This document shows, piece after piece, positions 1-12,490 of a stretch of 64,000 nt of DNA; within the stretch, counting starts at the first letter, position 1; every line of letters starts with the position of its first letter. A model generated the notes under the pieces. It had not been told where the DNA came from. It did no database searches and saw only the letters and a program-made list of their open reading frames with translations. The position numbers and the translations under genes are program-made. Location of the stretch: the NCBI GenBank assembly GCA_003212055.1, contig QCQW01000001.1, positions 1 through 64,000 on the forward strand, given 5' to 3'. Source of the DNA: Prochlorococcus sp. AG-459-A02 (GTDB lineage Bacteria; Cyanobacteriota; Cyanobacteriia; PCC-6307; Cyanobiaceae).

Positions 1-1159
1 GCTGCTGAGCTTTTTGATAAACCTTACCCTCTGTAAGTAGCGATGGTGCGATAACTATTTCAACTTCTTGCATTTCTTTAATGTTTTTTGCTCCAAGAGT
101 ACTCATTGATGTTCTAATGGCTCCTAATAAATTATGCGTCCCATCGTCAAGTAGGGCAGGGCCTTTAATTATCCTTTCTAGGGATCCTGTAGACCCAACT
201 TCAATTCTAGTGCCCCTTGGTAATAAGGGACTTGGAGTAGCCATACCCCAGTGGAATCCTTTACCAGGAGCATTTGAGGATTTTGCTATTGGGGATCCAA
301 TCATTACAGCATCTGCGCCACAAGCTAAACATTTACAAATATCTCCGCCCGTAACAATTCCACCATCTCCAATAATAGGAATATAACGACCACTTTCTTT
401 AAAGTAATCATTTCTTGCCGAACTACAATCAGCAATTGCAGTTGCTTGAGGGATTCCAATTCCTAATACTCCTCTTGATGTGCATGCCGCTCCAGGGCCT
501 ATACCAACCATTAATCCTGCAACTCCAGCATCCATAAGAAGTTTTGCGACTTCATAAGTGACACAATTACCCGCTACAACTGGGACACTCATAGATTGGC
601 AGAGATCTTTAATATTTAAAGTTTCCTTACCTTCCATACCAACATGTTCAGTTGAAACAACTGTTCCTTGAAGGAAAAATAAATCTATTTTGGAATTATT
701 TAGTGTTTCTTTGAACTTTATAGCAGCTTGAGGAGTCCCACTAAAAGCTGCTATGCCTCCTTTTTCTTTGACCTCATTTATTCTTTGTAATATCAATCCC
801 TGCTTTACCGGTTCACTGTATATCTTCTGCATTAATGGAACAAAATCATTCTTACCTACTGATGCTATTTGATTCAATATTTCATCAGGTTTTTCATACC
901 TTGTTTGTATGCCCTCCATATTAATAACGCCTAAGGATCCTAATTTTGTAAGTTCTACAGCCGTATTGACATCGACAACACTGTCCATAGCACTAGCTAC
1001 AATCGGAACTTCTCTTTTGAAATCACCTATTAACCAAGAAGGATCAGTCAAATTGTAATCAATTGTTCTATTCCCAGGGACTAAAGCTATTTCATCAATG
1101 CCATAAGCCCTTCTGACTTTTTTATTTAAACCAAGTTCAATATTCACGAAATTTTTCAT
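1..1159 (-). CDS. guaB: GuaB-type IMP dehydrogenase-related protein (C-terminus truncated by window edge)
   Basis: Own reverse-strand translation from ATG at 1159: MKNFVNIELGLNKKVRRAYGIDEIALVPGNRTIDYNL...GLMVGIGPGAACTSRGVLGIGIPQATAI...YIPIIGDGGIVTGGDICKCLACGADAVMIGSP; IMPDH/GMPR TIM-barrel motifs. Confidence 0.88.
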   Translation of the reverse strand, partial: MKNFVNIELGLNKKVRRAYGIDEIALVPGNRTIDYNLTDPSWLIGDFKREVPIVASAMDSVVDVNTAVELTKLGSLGVINMEGIQTRYEKPDEILNQIASVGKNDFVPLMQKIYSEPVKQGLILQRINEVKEKGGIAAFSGTPQAAIKFKETLNNSKIDLFFLQGTVVSTEHVGMEGKETLNIKDLCQSMSVPVVAGNCVTYEVAKLLMDAGVAGLMVGIGPGAACTSRGVLGIGIPQATAIADCSSARNDYFKESGRYIPIIGDGGIVTGGDICKCLACGADAVMIGSPIAKSSNAPGKGFHWGMATPSPLLPRGTRIEVGSTGSLERIIKGPALLDDGTHNLLGAIRTSMSTLGAKNIKEMQEVEIVIAPSLLTEGKVYQKAQQ

Positions 1160-1326
1160 TTATTCAGATTAAATTAACAACTAAAGGGGTAATAAGCCAA
1201 GGTTTATTCAAAAACAAAAGGTTTTATTTTGTTTTGTGTTTAAATGTGAGTATTTGGGAATTAAATAAATCTTTTTTTTAATTCATTATGACAATCAACG
1301 ATTATTATTAAAGAAAGGATTTTTGT

Positions 1327-3924
1327 ATGTCTGATATTTTAGATTCTGATAACTCAGGATTAAGCGAAGATAAAGACCGAATTATTCAGACTGACTTAAG
1401 AAATGAGATGTCTCGCTCTTATCTTGAGTATGCAATGAGCGTTATAGTTGGTCGTGCTCTTCCAGATGCAAGAGATGGATTAAAACCTGTTCATAGAAGA
1501 ATTCTTTATGCTATGTATGAACTTGGTTTGACTAGCGGTAGGCCATACAGAAAATGTGCAAGAGTTGTTGGAGAAGTACTTGGTAAATACCACCCTCATG
1601 GCGATACTGCTGTTTATGATGCTTTGGTTAGGATGGCACAAGATTTCTCTATGAGGATGCCACTAATAGATGGCCATGGAAACTTTGGTTCTGTAGATAA
1701 CGATCCTCCAGCAGCAATGAGATATACAGAATCTCGTTTACAGTCTCTTACAGATGAAAGTTTACTAGAGGATATTGAATCTGAAACTGTAGATTTCGCT
1801 GATAATTTTGACGGTTCTCAACAAGAACCAACAGTTTTACCTGCTAGAGTTCCTCAACTACTTCTAAATGGATCATCTGGAATAGCCGTAGGAATGGCAA
1901 CTAATATTCCACCCCATAACTTAGGGGAATTAATTAATGGTCTTAAATCAATGATCAAAAATCCTTCAATTGAAGATAGAGAACTTTTTGAAATAATTAA
2001 GGGTCCTGATTTTCCCACAGGTGGTCAAATCCTAGGCAGAGATGGAATCAGAGAAACTTTCAAAACAGGAAGGGGATCAATAACCATGAGAGGTGTAGCA
2101 AATATTGAGCAAATTAAATCCCCTGGTAGGGCAGAGAAAGATGCAGTAATAATTACAGAGCTTCCATTTCAAACTAATAAAGCGGCATTGATAGAGAGAA
2201 TTGCTGACTTGGTTAATGAAAAAAAATTAGAAGGTATTTCTGATATTAGAGATGAAAGTGATCGAGATGGAATGAGAATTGTTATTGAACTAAAAAGGGA
2301 TGCCTATCCACAAGTAGTTTTAAATAATTTATTTAAGTTAACACCTCTGCAAAATAACTTTAGTGCAAATATCCTAGCTTTAGTAAAAGGAGAGCCCACA
2401 ACACTTTCACTAAGAAAAATGTTAGATGTATTTCTAGACTTCAGAGTAGAGACGATAAGGCGAAGAACAGGATTTTTATTAAAAAAGGCTGAAGAAAGAG
2501 ATCACATTGTAAAAGGTCTTTTATTAGCATTAGGTTCTATGGATGAGATTATCAATCTAATAAGATCAGCAAAAGATACAGTTTCAGCCAGAGAAAAATT
2601 ACAAACTGATCATGAATTATCTGCCAAACAGGCAGAAGCAATTTTACAAATGCAATTAAGAAGATTAACAGCCCTAGAAGCAGATAAAATTAAAGGGGAA
2701 CATAATGAATTAACCCAAAAAATCAACCAATATCAGCAAATATTGAACAGTAAAGAAAGAATTTTTGAAATTATACTTGAAGAACTTGATAAAATAGATG
2801 AAAGATTTTCCTCTCCAAGAAAAACAGAAATACTTGATTTAGGCGGTGGTCTAGATGATATAGATCTTATCGCTAATGACAGATCTGTAGTTTTATTAAC
2901 TGAAGCAGGTTATTTAAAAAGAATGCCTGTTAATGAATTCGAATCTACAAGTCGTGGGTCAAGAGGTAAAGCTGGAACAAAGACACAAGGAGATGATGAA
3001 GTAAAACTATTTATAAGCTGTAATGATCATGATACTCTTTTGCTTTTCAGTGATAGGGGGGCATCTTATGCACTCCCAGCATATAGAGTTCCTATGAGTA
3101 GCAGAACAGCTAAAGGTACTCCATCAGTTCAACTTCTCCCAATACCAAGAGAAGAAAAGATAACTTCGCTGGTTGCAGTTGATTCTTTTGATAACGATTG
3201 TTATCTAGTAATGCTAACCAAGGCTGGGTTTATAAAAAGAACCTCACTTTCTGCTTTCTCAAAAATTCGATCAAATGGTTTAATAGCAATAAATCTTGAG
3301 AATGGTGATGCTTTGACTTGGGTTAGATTATCAAAAGAGGGCGATAGCGTTTTGATTGGATCAAGAACAGGGATGGCGATTCATTTCAGATTAGATACTA
3401 ACGAATTAAGGCCACTTGGCAGGACGGCAAGGGGGGTTAAATCTATGAACCTTAGAAAAGGTGACAAACTTGTATCTATGGATGTTTTGACATCTGATTT
3501 AGTTGATCAATTGACTAAGAATGAAGATCTTACTAAAGAATTTGATGAAAATCTTGAAGTTAACTCTTCAGAAGGTCCTTGGGTACTAATAGCCAGTGCA
3601 TTTGGACTAGGAAAAAGAGTACCTGTAACTCAGTTTAGATTACAAAAAAGAGCAGGCATGGGTTTAAGAGCAATAAAATTCAGAATTAAAGATGATGTAT
3701 TAGTTTGTTTGAAGGTCCTCGGAGAAGGGGAAGAATTACTTTTTGTGACTGAAAAAGGCGTGATTGTACGAACAAATGCAGATAAGATTTCCCAACAATC
3801 TAGAGCAGCTACTGGAGTTAAATTACAAAGATTAGATGAGGGTGATCATTTATCAGAAGTTGTATTAGTTCCTCACGAACAAAAAGAAGAAACAGACAAA
3901 ATCAACCCAGGCAAAGAAAATTAA
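1327..3924 (+). CDS. gyrA: DNA gyrase subunit A
   Basis: [33 protein letters not shown] and C-terminal beta-pinwheel repeats. Confidence 0.97.
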   Translation: MSDILDSDNSGLSEDKDRIIQTDLRNEMSRSYLEYAMSVIVGRALPDARDGLKPVHRRILYAMYELGLTSGRPYRKCARVVGEVLGKYHPHGDTAVYDALVRMAQDFSMRMPLIDGHGNFGSVDNDPPAAMRYTESRLQSLTDESLLEDIESETVDFADNFDGSQQEPTVLPARVPQLLLNGSSGIAVGMATNIPPHNLGELINGLKSMIKNPSIEDRELFEIIKGPDFPTGGQILGRDGIRETFKTGRGSITMRGVANIEQIKSPGRAEKDAVIITELPFQTNKAALIERIADLVNEKKLEGISDIRDESDRDGMRIVIELKRDAYPQVVLNNLFKLTPLQNNFSANILALVKGEPTTLSLRKMLDVFLDFRVETIRRRTGFLLKKAEERDHIVKGLLLALGSMDEIINLIRSAKDTVSAREKLQTDHELSAKQAEAILQMQLRRLTALEADKIKGEHNELTQKINQYQQILNSKERIFEIILEELDKIDERFSSPRKTEILDLGGGLDDIDLIANDRSVVLLTEAGYLKRMPVNEFESTSRGSRGKAGTKTQGDDEVKLFISCNDHDTLLLFSDRGASYALPAYRVPMSSRTAKGTPSVQLLPIPREEKITSLVAVDSFDNDCYLVMLTKAGFIKRTSLSAFSKIRSNGLIAINLENGDALTWVRLSKEGDSVLIGSRTGMAIHFRLDTNELRPLGRTARGVKSMNLRKGDKLVSMDVLTSDLVDQLTKNEDLTKEFDENLEVNSSEGPWVLIASAFGLGKRVPVTQFRLQKRAGMGLRAIKFRIKDDVLVCLKVLGEGEELLFVTEKGVIVRTNADKISQQSRAATGVKLQRLDEGDHLSEVVLVPHEQKEETDKINPGKEN

Positions 3925-3947
3925 AAGAAAATGGTTTTTTAGATAAT

Positions 3948-5159
3948 ATGGAAACTCTTGATATTTTAATATTAGGTTCCGGACCTGCAGCACTATGCTT
4001 GGCTTCAGAATTAGCCAAGCAAGATCTCAATATAAAGGGGATATCAACTAAATCTCCAAATGAAAAATGGGAGAATACGTATGGTATTTGGGCTTCTGAA
4101 TTAGAGGAATTAGGATTAGAGTCTTTGTTATCTCATAGGTGGTGTAAAACAGTAAGTTTTTTTGGAAATGGGGAAACCCAGCAGGGAGATAATCCAACAA
4201 AACATAACTATGATTATGGTTTAATTAATAAAGAAGCTTTTCAAAATGAACTTTTAAAAAAGTGTATAGGGATTGAATGGTTGAATGAAACAGCAAAAGA
4301 TATTAAAGAAAAAAATAAATTATCTGAGGTGATTTGTTTTTCAGGTCTAAGAATAAATGCTAGGTTAGTCATTGACGCAAGTGGACATAAAAGTAATTTT
4401 ATAAAAAGACCAGCCCAAAATGAAATCGCTCAACAAGCTGCGTATGGAATTGTCGGTAAATTTTCATCGCCACCCGTTAATAAGGAACAGTTTGTTTTAA
4501 TGGATTTTCGTCCAAATCATTTAAATAATGAAGAAAAGTTATCTTCTCCTTCCTTTCTTTATGCAATGGATCTTGGAAATGGAACTTTTTTTGTTGAAGA
4601 AACATCATTAGCTAGTTATCCTGCATTATCTCAAGAAAGTCTTAAAAAAAGACTTTTTAAAAGATTGAATAGTAAGGGCATTGAGATAAGTGAAGTTTTT
4701 CATGAAGAAAATTGCCTTTTCCCAATGAATTTACCCCTCCCATTTAAAAAACAATTTGTACTTGGTTTTGGAGGATCTGCAAGCATGGTGCATCCTGCAT
4801 CAGGATACATGATCGGATCTTTATTAAGAAGAGCACCACTCCTTGCAGAAAAATTAGCACTCTTTTTAAAAGAACCTCATCTAAGTTCTCTTGAACTAGC
4901 AACAAAAGGATGGAATATCCTATGGCCTTACGAGTTAACACAACGGCATAAACTTTACCAATATGGTCTTAGAAGATTGATGAGTTTTGACGAAAGTAGA
5001 TTAAGAAGCTTTTTCTCAAATTTCTTTAGATTATCGACTAATGAATGGGTAGGTTTTCTTACAAATACTCTTCCACTTCCAAAATTAATTTACGTGATGA
5101 GTAAGATGTTTATAAATTCACCTCTTAAAGTAAAACTAGGAATGCTTAAGTTAAATTAG
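3948..5159 (+). CDS. crtL: Lycopene cyclase family protein (CrtL type, possibly the epsilon-cyclase paralogue)
   Basis: N-terminal LILGSGPAALCLASELA dinucleotide-binding motif; NTYGIWASELEELGL; FGGSASMVHPASGYMIGSLLRRAP typical of CrtL cyclases. Confidence 0.85.
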   Translation: METLDILILGSGPAALCLASELAKQDLNIKGISTKSPNEKWENTYGIWASELEELGLESLLSHRWCKTVSFFGNGETQQGDNPTKHNYDYGLINKEAFQNELLKKCIGIEWLNETAKDIKEKNKLSEVICFSGLRINARLVIDASGHKSNFIKRPAQNEIAQQAAYGIVGKFSSPPVNKEQFVLMDFRPNHLNNEEKLSSPSFLYAMDLGNGTFFVEETSLASYPALSQESLKKRLFKRLNSKGIEISEVFHEENCLFPMNLPLPFKKQFVLGFGGSASMVHPASGYMIGSLLRRAPLLAEKLALFLKEPHLSSLELATKGWNILWPYELTQRHKLYQYGLRRLMSFDESRLRSFFSNFFRLSTNEWVGFLTNTLPLPKLIYVMSKMFINSPLKVKLGMLKLN

Positions 5160-5164
5160 CTTTT

Positions 5165-6748
5165 TTATTTTCGCCAATCATCAATGTTAATATCTGGAAA
5201 AACTTTATCTTCTTCCTCAATCTCTTCGAGAAACTTTAAGTTGATATTAGAATGATTTTCAATCATTTCAACTATTTTCCAAAACCTGAATAAGTGTCTT
5301 TCTATCCTCTCTTTTGCAAGCGCAGTTGTAGTCCCAGCTCTTAGGATAAAACTCCAATCAGATGACTCAGATAAAAGTAATTCTCTTGCTGCTTGCTTGA
5401 AAAGTCTTGGAGATAAGTCATTACTAAAATTTCTCGAGCATAAATCAACAAAAGTTGAGCCTGCTTTTGTGATCTCTGGAACAATCCATGCATTTGCATC
5501 ATTAATCCAGTAATTATGGTAACCTCCTTGTCCCCAGCTTGATGGTGATGGATCACAAATCTGAAGATTTGGCTTTTGAAGTAAGAATTCTTTTAAATTT
5601 GTAAGCTCAATTGAATATTTACTAGAGTTCTTTAAAATATTTTCAATAAAAAAAGGTCCCTCATACCACCAATGACCAAATAACTCTGCATCAAATGGAG
5701 CTACCAATAAGGGCTTAAAGGGAGAAGATAAAGTTAATTTTTCTAATTGTTTGGATCTCGCTAGAAGATAAGCATCAGCATGTTCTATAACCTTCTTTTT
5801 GGCTTCATTTTCTATGTAAAACGCCTTTCCACCTAAAGGTACGTTTTCATCTGTAATCTTATGGAACTTCAAACCCAATGGTCTTTTAGTTGAGATACCT
5901 TTCTTTTGGAGCTTGGAGATAGGTAATTCCCATCCTAAATCTTTATGAAATTCCCTATAAACTTTGTCTCCTGGGAACCCATCCTTAGCAGACCAAACAG
6001 GCAAAGTTGACTCACTATCTCTTCCAAAGAAGGCAACTCCTTTTTTCGAGCAGATTGGCGCGTACACACCATACCTAGGCCTTGGTGTAGAATTTAGAAT
6101 CCCATGACTGTCTAAGATTGCATATCTAATTCCGGAATTAAATAGTATTTCGTCTAAATTCTCATAATACGCACATTCAGGTAACCAAATACCTAAAGGC
6201 TTAGTACCAAAAATATCTTCATGGTTCCTAATAGCTGTCTTGATTTGTCCTTTAACAGTTTCTGGATTCTCCCTTAAAATTGGCAAATACCCGTGTGTAG
6301 CTGCACAAGTAAGAATATCCAAATTTCCAGATTCATTTAAAACTCTAAACTTATCAATTAAATTTCCAGAACATTTTTGCCAATACAAATATTTGTCATT
6401 AAGGTTATTAATTAAAAATGCAGAGGCATTTTTTTCTTCTTGTGGCAGTTCAGTTAAGAAATCTTTTCTTGTTTTAATCCATCTTGGGAAAGTTTCTTGA
6501 ATTTTTTTATTATTTAGAAGTGATAATAATGTTGGAGACAAACTAATAGTAAGTTTGGTATTTGAAGGATTTTCATTTTTGGAAGATTCTATTGATTGAA
6601 GTAGTGGTATGTAACATTCCAATATCGCCTGAAATAACCAATCCTCTTCTAAAGAGTTTTTTTCATTTTTTTTGACATAAGGAAGATGAGCATGTAAAAC
6701 TATCGCTAATTGGCCTAAAACATTTTTTTTGGAGTATTGACCATTCAT
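5165..6748 (-). CDS. GH57 family glycoside hydrolase / 1,4-alpha-glucan branching enzyme-like (DUF1957 C-terminus)
   Basis: LAIVLHAHLPYV N-terminus; GIWLPECAYYENLDEIL; LVAPFDAELFGHWWYEGP; SSWGQGGYHNYWIN. Confidence 0.88.
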   Translation of the reverse strand: MNGQYSKKNVLGQLAIVLHAHLPYVKKNEKNSLEEDWLFQAILECYIPLLQSIESSKNENPSNTKLTISLSPTLLSLLNNKKIQETFPRWIKTRKDFLTELPQEEKNASAFLINNLNDKYLYWQKCSGNLIDKFRVLNESGNLDILTCAATHGYLPILRENPETVKGQIKTAIRNHEDIFGTKPLGIWLPECAYYENLDEILFNSGIRYAILDSHGILNSTPRPRYGVYAPICSKKGVAFFGRDSESTLPVWSAKDGFPGDKVYREFHKDLGWELPISKLQKKGISTKRPLGLKFHKITDENVPLGGKAFYIENEAKKKVIEHADAYLLARSKQLEKLTLSSPFKPLLVAPFDAELFGHWWYEGPFFIENILKNSSKYSIELTNLKEFLLQKPNLQICDPSPSSWGQGGYHNYWINDANAWIVPEITKAGSTFVDLCSRNFSNDLSPRLFKQAARELLLSESSDWSFILRAGTTTALAKERIERHLFRFWKIVEMIENHSNINLKFLEEIEEEDKVFPDINIDDWRK

Positions 6749-6971
6749 ACTTTTATAATTTAAGCCTATAATTCTATAAAAATCGAAATAAGTCCTTTAT
6801 AAAAAAGAAGATTTAATCTTAAAAGAATACTTTAATAATTGAAAGAATTATTTTTTTTTTCAGAATTTTAACCAATATTATTAAGTAATAAGCCTGCTGT
6901 AAGTTTTTAATGAACAAACTCTAGTCATTTTTTTTTAATTAGCTTAAAATAAGATTATATTATTTCCTCTA

Positions 6972-8612
6972 ATGTCCAAAGATCCTGGAAGAATTTTGAT
7001 CTTTGATACAACTCTTCGAGATGGAGAGCAATCTCCCGGTGCTAGTTTAAATCTTGAAGAAAAGCTTGCTATCGCGCATCAATTAGCAAGATTAGGAGTA
7101 GATGTAATTGAGGCTGGATTTCCTTTTGCAAGTCCAGGAGATTTTAAAGCTGTTAATAAAATTGCCAATGCCGTAGGGAAAGAAAATGGTCCTATAATAT
7201 GTGGTTTAGCTAGAGCATCTAAAGGAGATATAAAAGCATGTTACGAAGCAGTAAGTCCCGCTCCGAAGAAAAGAATACATACTTTTATTGCAACAAGTGA
7301 TATCCATCTTAAACATAAACTTAAAAAATCCAGAAAAGAAGTTCTTCAAATAGTTCCAGAAATGGTTAATTATGCAAAATCATTTGTATATGATGTTGAG
7401 TTTTCTTGTGAAGATGCCTCAAGAAGTGATCCTGATTTTTTATACGAAGTGATTCAACTGGCAATTTCTTCAGGAGCGACAACAATAAATATCCCTGATA
7501 CTGTTGGATTTACAACTCCTAGTGAATTTGGCAAACTAATTGCCGATATAAATAAAAATGTTCCAAATATTGAAGAGGCAGTAATTTCGGTTCATGGTCA
7601 TAACGATTTAGGTTTAGCAGTCGCCAATTTTCTTGAGGCAGTAAAAAATGGAGCAAGACAGCTAGAATGTACTATTAATGGAATTGGGGAAAGAGCCGGG
7701 AATGCCTCGCTAGAAGAATTAGTAATGGCACTGCATGTTAGGAAAAGTTTTTTTAATAGTTTTTTCAAAAGAAATCCAGATTCACCAACTCCTCTTACTG
7801 CTATTAGAACAGAAGAAATAACCAAAACCTCTAGACTTGTTTCCAACCTAACTGGAATGACGGTACAACCTAATAAAGCAATTGTGGGAGCTAACGCTTT
7901 TGCACATGAGTCAGGCATTCATCAGGATGGTGTTTTAAAAAATAGACTAACTTACGAAATTATCGACGCAAAAACTGTTGGTTTGAGTGACAACAAAATA
8001 TCTTTGGGGAAACTTAGTGGAAGAAGTGCAGTAAGAGCAAGATTAGAAGAGATGGGATATGACTTAAGCCGAGAAGATTTAAATGATGCTTTTGCTCGTT
8101 TTAAGGATTTAGCTGACAGGAAAAGAGAAATTACTGATAGAGACTTAGAAGCAATTGTTAGTGAACAAGTTCAGCTCCCAGAAGCAAAATTTCAAATAAG
8201 TCTTGTACAAGTAAGTTGCGGTAACGCATCGAGACCTACTGCGACCATTTCACTTTTAAACACGGAAGATAATACTGAGGATACGGCTGTATCAATAGGG
8301 ACTGGACCAGTTGATGCTGTATGCGAGGCTTTAAATAAATTAGCTAAAGTTCCTAATGAATTAATTGAATTTTCTGTTAAGTCTGTAACAGAAGGAATAG
8401 ATGCTTTGGGCGAAGTAACAATAAGAATAAGAAGGGATAATAAAATATATTCTGGTCATTCTGCTGATACGGATGTTGTAGTTGCTGCAGCTAATGCTTA
8501 CGTAAATGCTTTAAATAGACTTGTATTCTCTGAGAAAAAAAATTCAATTCATCCACAATTTGATAATTTAGAAAATTCTGATAATACATTTCTATCTAAT
8601 CCTGCAAATTAA
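6972..8612 (+). CDS. leuA: 2-isopropylmalate synthase
   Basis: [42 protein letters not shown]-terminal LeuA regulatory domain. Confidence 0.97.
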   Translation: MSKDPGRILIFDTTLRDGEQSPGASLNLEEKLAIAHQLARLGVDVIEAGFPFASPGDFKAVNKIANAVGKENGPIICGLARASKGDIKACYEAVSPAPKKRIHTFIATSDIHLKHKLKKSRKEVLQIVPEMVNYAKSFVYDVEFSCEDASRSDPDFLYEVIQLAISSGATTINIPDTVGFTTPSEFGKLIADINKNVPNIEEAVISVHGHNDLGLAVANFLEAVKNGARQLECTINGIGERAGNASLEELVMALHVRKSFFNSFFKRNPDSPTPLTAIRTEEITKTSRLVSNLTGMTVQPNKAIVGANAFAHESGIHQDGVLKNRLTYEIIDAKTVGLSDNKISLGKLSGRSAVRARLEEMGYDLSREDLNDAFARFKDLADRKREITDRDLEAIVSEQVQLPEAKFQISLVQVSCGNASRPTATISLLNTEDNTEDTAVSIGTGPVDAVCEALNKLAKVPNELIEFSVKSVTEGIDALGEVTIRIRRDNKIYSGHSADTDVVVAAANAYVNALNRLVFSEKKNSIHPQFDNLENSDNTFLSNPAN

Positions 8613-8692
8613 ATTATTTCTTAGGATTATTAAGTAGCTTTAAAATAGTCTCTTAATACTGTAGATTTAAATATTAGTCTAAGCAATAAATA

Positions 8693-9085
8693 ATGAGAGA
8701 GAGGTTACTTGGATATTGGTCACTTTCGTGGGTGGGATTAATCGGCAACATAATTGCACTTCCAATAATCGCATTAATAATAAGTTATGGACCTCCACTA
8801 AAAGTTGCAAATATAACTCTTGCCATAAGTCTTGGATGGCCTGCTGCGATTGTTGGAATAGTTTCTTCAGCAGCTCTTTTAGCAGAGAGAAAATGGGGAG
8901 TAACTTTAACTCTTGTATCTTTATCAATGGTAATTTCTGGCATGGGACCTTATTCAGTTGTAAGGCTCATAACTCTTCAAGATATTTATGGAATTGGTGG
9001 CTTTACACTTTTAACAACATTATTAAGTACGTTAGCCCTTCTATATTGGTGTAATCCAAAACATCGAAGAAGTATTAGGCTATAA
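8693..9085 (+). CDS. Hypothetical multi-TM protein
   Basis: Hydrophobic 130-aa ORF filling a gap between leuA and the HD-domain gene; start just after an intergenic AT-rich stretch. Confidence 0.65.
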   Translation: MRERLLGYWSLSWVGLIGNIIALPIIALIISYGPPLKVANITLAISLGWPAAIVGIVSSAALLAERKWGVTLTLVSLSMVISGMGPYSVVRLITLQDIYGIGGFTLLTTLLSTLALLYWCNPKHRRSIRL

Positions 9086-9094
9086 ATTTGAAAA

Positions 9095-10567
9095 TCAAGA
9101 AAAAGTATTACTCTTGCTACTTGGATACTGAATTCTTCTATGTCTAATTCTTTTCCACACATTCAAGAATGCCCTTTTTATTAAAAAAATTTCTCCTTTC
9201 GATAAATTACTATCACATAGTTGCCCATCTTTTTGACGCGAGTAGATAATATTAGATATTGTTTCCAAAGCTTCTTTATCAGATGCATTAATATTCATAG
9301 CTCTTAGTGCTGCTTCACAACCATCTGCAAGCATTAAAATAGCTGTTTCTTTTGACTGAGGAATAGGGCCTTTATATCTAAAATAATATTCATTAATATC
9401 GAGATTTTTTTCTTTAGCTTTTTGAAAAAAATATCCCATTTTTAGGGTGCCTTGATGTTCAGGGATAAAATTAGCTATAAGTTTAGGTAGTCTATTATTT
9501 CTAGCAAATTTCAATCCTTCATCAACATGTGCCTGTAAAACTTCTGCACTTTTAATCGGATCATCTAATTCGTCATGCGGATTTTTTGAACCATCCTGAT
9601 TTTCGATAAACCAATTAGGTGCATGTAACTTACCAACATCATGATATAACGCTCCAGTTTTAATTAGATCAATATCACCACCAATCATTCTTGTTGCTTC
9701 CTCTGCTAAACCACATATAAGTAAGGTATGTTCAAAAGTACCAGGAGCTTCAAGAGACAATCTTCTAATTAGAGGTTTCTCCTTATCAGCCAATTCTAGT
9801 AATCTTGCTTTAGTTAATAATCCGAATATAGATTCAAAAATAGGAATAAATAAAATTGTAAAAAGCATTACTATTGCCAATAGCAAGGAATCAGAAAATA
9901 TACCCCCATTAGCTAAAATAAAATCTTGCTTATTAATAAGATATATTTTATCTTTACCTATCAATATCCATTGACTCAAGAAAGATCCAATGGGGACAAA
10001 TATTGATAGTTGAAGTAACTGAGCTCTACTTCTTATTCTTCCTCCGAGTAGAGATACTACTGAAGAGCAAACTAATAAAATAAAAAATAAATTATTATTT
10101 ATAGCAACTGCTGGGTCTGGCCAACTAAAACTTGCTATTGATACCCAAGCTAAAGCTGTTATGCTTCCCATTCCTTGAGATATTATTAATGCCGGTGGAA
10201 TTATCATAGATAATGGACTTATGGTTGAAGCTAAGACTAATTTCAAAGTTTGTACTGCTAAAAGAAGAGTGATGATCAAGAAGATCTGTCTTGAAGAAAT
10301 TGTGGGATTCTCTTTTTTTGAAACTAATATCAAAACTCCGGAACTAATAAGTATTTCAGTAAAGGTCAAAAGCCAAGAAAAAATATCTGCGATATTTAAA
10401 GGTGAAATAAGAAGAAGTTTATAAGAAGAAATTATTGAAATTAAAATGCATACTAAAAAAATTATGAGATTATCTATTCTTGAACTTTTAATTGGATGTC
10501 TTACTGGAATTTGACTTCGCCTCCACAGATAAAACAGTTTCTTTAAGGTAGTTGTGATGTTTTGCAC
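9095..10567 (-). CDS. 7TM-HD (PgpH-like) membrane HD-domain phosphohydrolase
   Basis: Multiple TM segments followed by FEHTLLICGLAEEA, YHDVGKLHAPNWFIENQ, NPHDELDDPIKSAEVLQAHVDEG, PEHQGT, LADGCEAALRA. Confidence 0.88.
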   Translation of the reverse strand: MQNITTTLKKLFYLWRRSQIPVRHPIKSSRIDNLIIFLVCILISIISSYKLLLISPLNIADIFSWLLTFTEILISSGVLILVSKKENPTISSRQIFLIITLLLAVQTLKLVLASTISPLSMIIPPALIISQGMGSITALAWVSIASFSWPDPAVAINNNLFFILLVCSSVVSLLGGRIRSRAQLLQLSIFVPIGSFLSQWILIGKDKIYLINKQDFILANGGIFSDSLLLAIVMLFTILFIPIFESIFGLLTKARLLELADKEKPLIRRLSLEAPGTFEHTLLICGLAEEATRMIGGDIDLIKTGALYHDVGKLHAPNWFIENQDGSKNPHDELDDPIKSAEVLQAHVDEGLKFARNNRLPKLIANFIPEHQGTLKMGYFFQKAKEKNLDINEYYFRYKGPIPQSKETAILMLADGCEAALRAMNINASDKEALETISNIIYSRQKDGQLCDSNLSKGEIFLIKRAFLNVWKRIRHRRIQYPSSKSNTFS

Positions 10568-10641
10568 AGAATATGAATAAATCTATTTGAATAATTTAAA
10601 ATTATAGGCATGCTAGGTGTAAAAAGGAGATGTTTTTCTAA

Positions 10642-11538
10642 ATGTCATTAAAATTAGACGGTAAAAAATTATCTCTTGAAATTGAAGAAAGATTATATAA
10701 TTATATCTCTAGTAATAAAAAAATTGCAAAAAGATCTCCCGGTTTAGCTGTAGTAAGAATAGGTGAAGACCCTGCGAGTGGTGTTTATGTGAATAACAAG
10801 GAAAAAGCATGTTCAAGGATTGGGATAAAGAGCTTTATCTTTCATCTAAATGATAGTGCAGAGCAAGAAGAAGTTGAAGAATTAATAATCAAGCTTAACT
10901 CTGATAAGGATATCGACGGAATACTACTACAACTTCCCATCCCAAAGAAGTTTGATGAGCAAAAACTCATAAGCAATATTAATCCCAGCAAAGATGTAGA
11001 TGGATTAAATGAGATAAACATCGGCAAATTAGTGAAAAATGAGCCTGCGATGAGATCATGCACTCCAGCAGGAATTATTAATTTATTAAGATCCCAAAAT
11101 ATTACAATTGAAGGCAAGAAAATTGTTGTTATTGGAAGAAGTTTGCTTGTTGGGAAACCCCTATCGCTTATGTTGTTGAATCTAAATGGAACGGTAACAA
11201 TGACTCATTCAAAAACTTTAAATTTGAATAAAGTCTGTAAAGAAGCTGACATTCTTATTGCTGCGGCTGGAAAACCCAATCTTGTAGATTCGAGTTTTGT
11301 AAAAGAAGGAGCAGTAATTATTGATGTTGGAATACATAGATTAAAGAGTTCTGAGGAAAATCTAACCAGATTATGTGGCGATGTATTATTAGAAGATGTC
11401 ATTTCTAAAGTATTTGCTTACACACCTGTACCAGGAGGTGTTGGACCAATGACAGTAACAATGTTACTTGTGAATACTATTTTTAGCTGGAAAAAACAAT
11501 TTGGTTTATCATCAACTCTTAAAGACCTTTTGCCATAA
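10642..11538 (+). CDS. folD: Bifunctional methylene-THF dehydrogenase/cyclohydrolase
   Basis: [73 protein letters not shown]. Confidence 0.97.
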   Translation: MSLKLDGKKLSLEIEERLYNYISSNKKIAKRSPGLAVVRIGEDPASGVYVNNKEKACSRIGIKSFIFHLNDSAEQEEVEELIIKLNSDKDIDGILLQLPIPKKFDEQKLISNINPSKDVDGLNEINIGKLVKNEPAMRSCTPAGIINLLRSQNITIEGKKIVVIGRSLLVGKPLSLMLLNLNGTVTMTHSKTLNLNKVCKEADILIAAAGKPNLVDSSFVKEGAVIIDVGIHRLKSSEENLTRLCGDVLLEDVISKVFAYTPVPGGVGPMTVTMLLVNTIFSWKKQFGLSSTLKDLLP

Positions 11539-11574
11539 ACTCCAAGATGAAAAAACTTTTACTAAAGGTATAAA

Positions 11575-12477
11575 ATGACTGAAGTTATAAATAGTATTTC
11601 TGATTTTGAAAAATATCTTAAAAACACAAAAAAGGTTGTAGAAGAAGCACTTGATTCTTCTTTAGGCCCTGAGAATCCAGAAATATTAAGAGAATCAATG
11701 AGATATTCCCTTTTGGCTGGAGGGAAAAGAATACGTCCAATTTTATGTTTAGCATCTTGCTCACTGGCCGGAGGAGAACCCTCTCTTGCTGTTCCAACTG
11801 CAGTAGCAATAGAAATGATCCATACAATGTCCTTGATTCATGATGATCTTCCCGCTATGGATAATGATGACTTGAGGAGAGGTAGGCCAACAAATCATAA
11901 AGTATATGGAGATGCAATTGCTATTCTTGCAGGCGATGCTTTATTAACCAGGGCCTTTGAAATGGTTTCTTTAAGAAGCCCTGGAGTCGATCCAAATAGA
12001 TTATTAAATGTAGTTGGCGAATTATCCCTAGTTGCTGGTGCACCAGGCCTAGTCGGAGGACAAGTTGTTGATTTAGAATGCGAAGGTAAAGAAGTAGACC
12101 TTGAAACTCTAGAATATATTCATCTTCATAAGACTGGTGCTCTATTAAAGGCCTGCGTAAGAACAGGAGCGATGATCGCAGGTGCCAACGAAAAACTATT
12201 GCAAGCTCTAACAACATATGCAGAAGGAATAGGTTTAGCCTTCCAAATAATAGATGATATACTTGATTTAACTTCCAGCAGTGAAAAGCTTGGTAAAACT
12301 GCCGGCAAAGATCTTTTAGCTGACAAGACTACTTATCCTAAATTACTTGGCATGGTGGAGTCAAAGAAGAGAGCATATGATTTGGTTGAAAAAGCAAAAA
12401 AAGCAATTGAACCTTGGGGTGCAGATGCAAAGTATTTAACCTCTTTAGCCGACTTTATTACAAATAGAGACAGATAA
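11575..12477 (+). CDS. crtE: Geranylgeranyl diphosphate synthase
   Basis: [49 protein letters not shown]. Confidence 0.95.
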   Translation: MTEVINSISDFEKYLKNTKKVVEEALDSSLGPENPEILRESMRYSLLAGGKRIRPILCLASCSLAGGEPSLAVPTAVAIEMIHTMSLIHDDLPAMDNDDLRRGRPTNHKVYGDAIAILAGDALLTRAFEMVSLRSPGVDPNRLLNVVGELSLVAGAPGLVGGQVVDLECEGKEVDLETLEYIHLHKTGALLKACVRTGAMIAGANEKLLQALTTYAEGIGLAFQIIDDILDLTSSSEKLGKTAGKDLLADKTTYPKLLGMVESKKRAYDLVEKAKKAIEPWGADAKYLTSLADFITNRDR

Positions 12478-12490
12478 TTAACTTTAATTT

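Noticed and set aside
4744-5556. ORFs 4744..4941(-) and 5341..5556(-)
   Set aside because: Nested inside well-supported crtL and GH57 genes with no motif support.
8679-9054. Overlapping ORFs 8679..8927(-) and 8716..9054(+) on top of 8693..9085
   Set aside because: Low-complexity Asn/Cys/Leu-rich translations and no recognisable domain; shadow frames of the plausible membrane protein.
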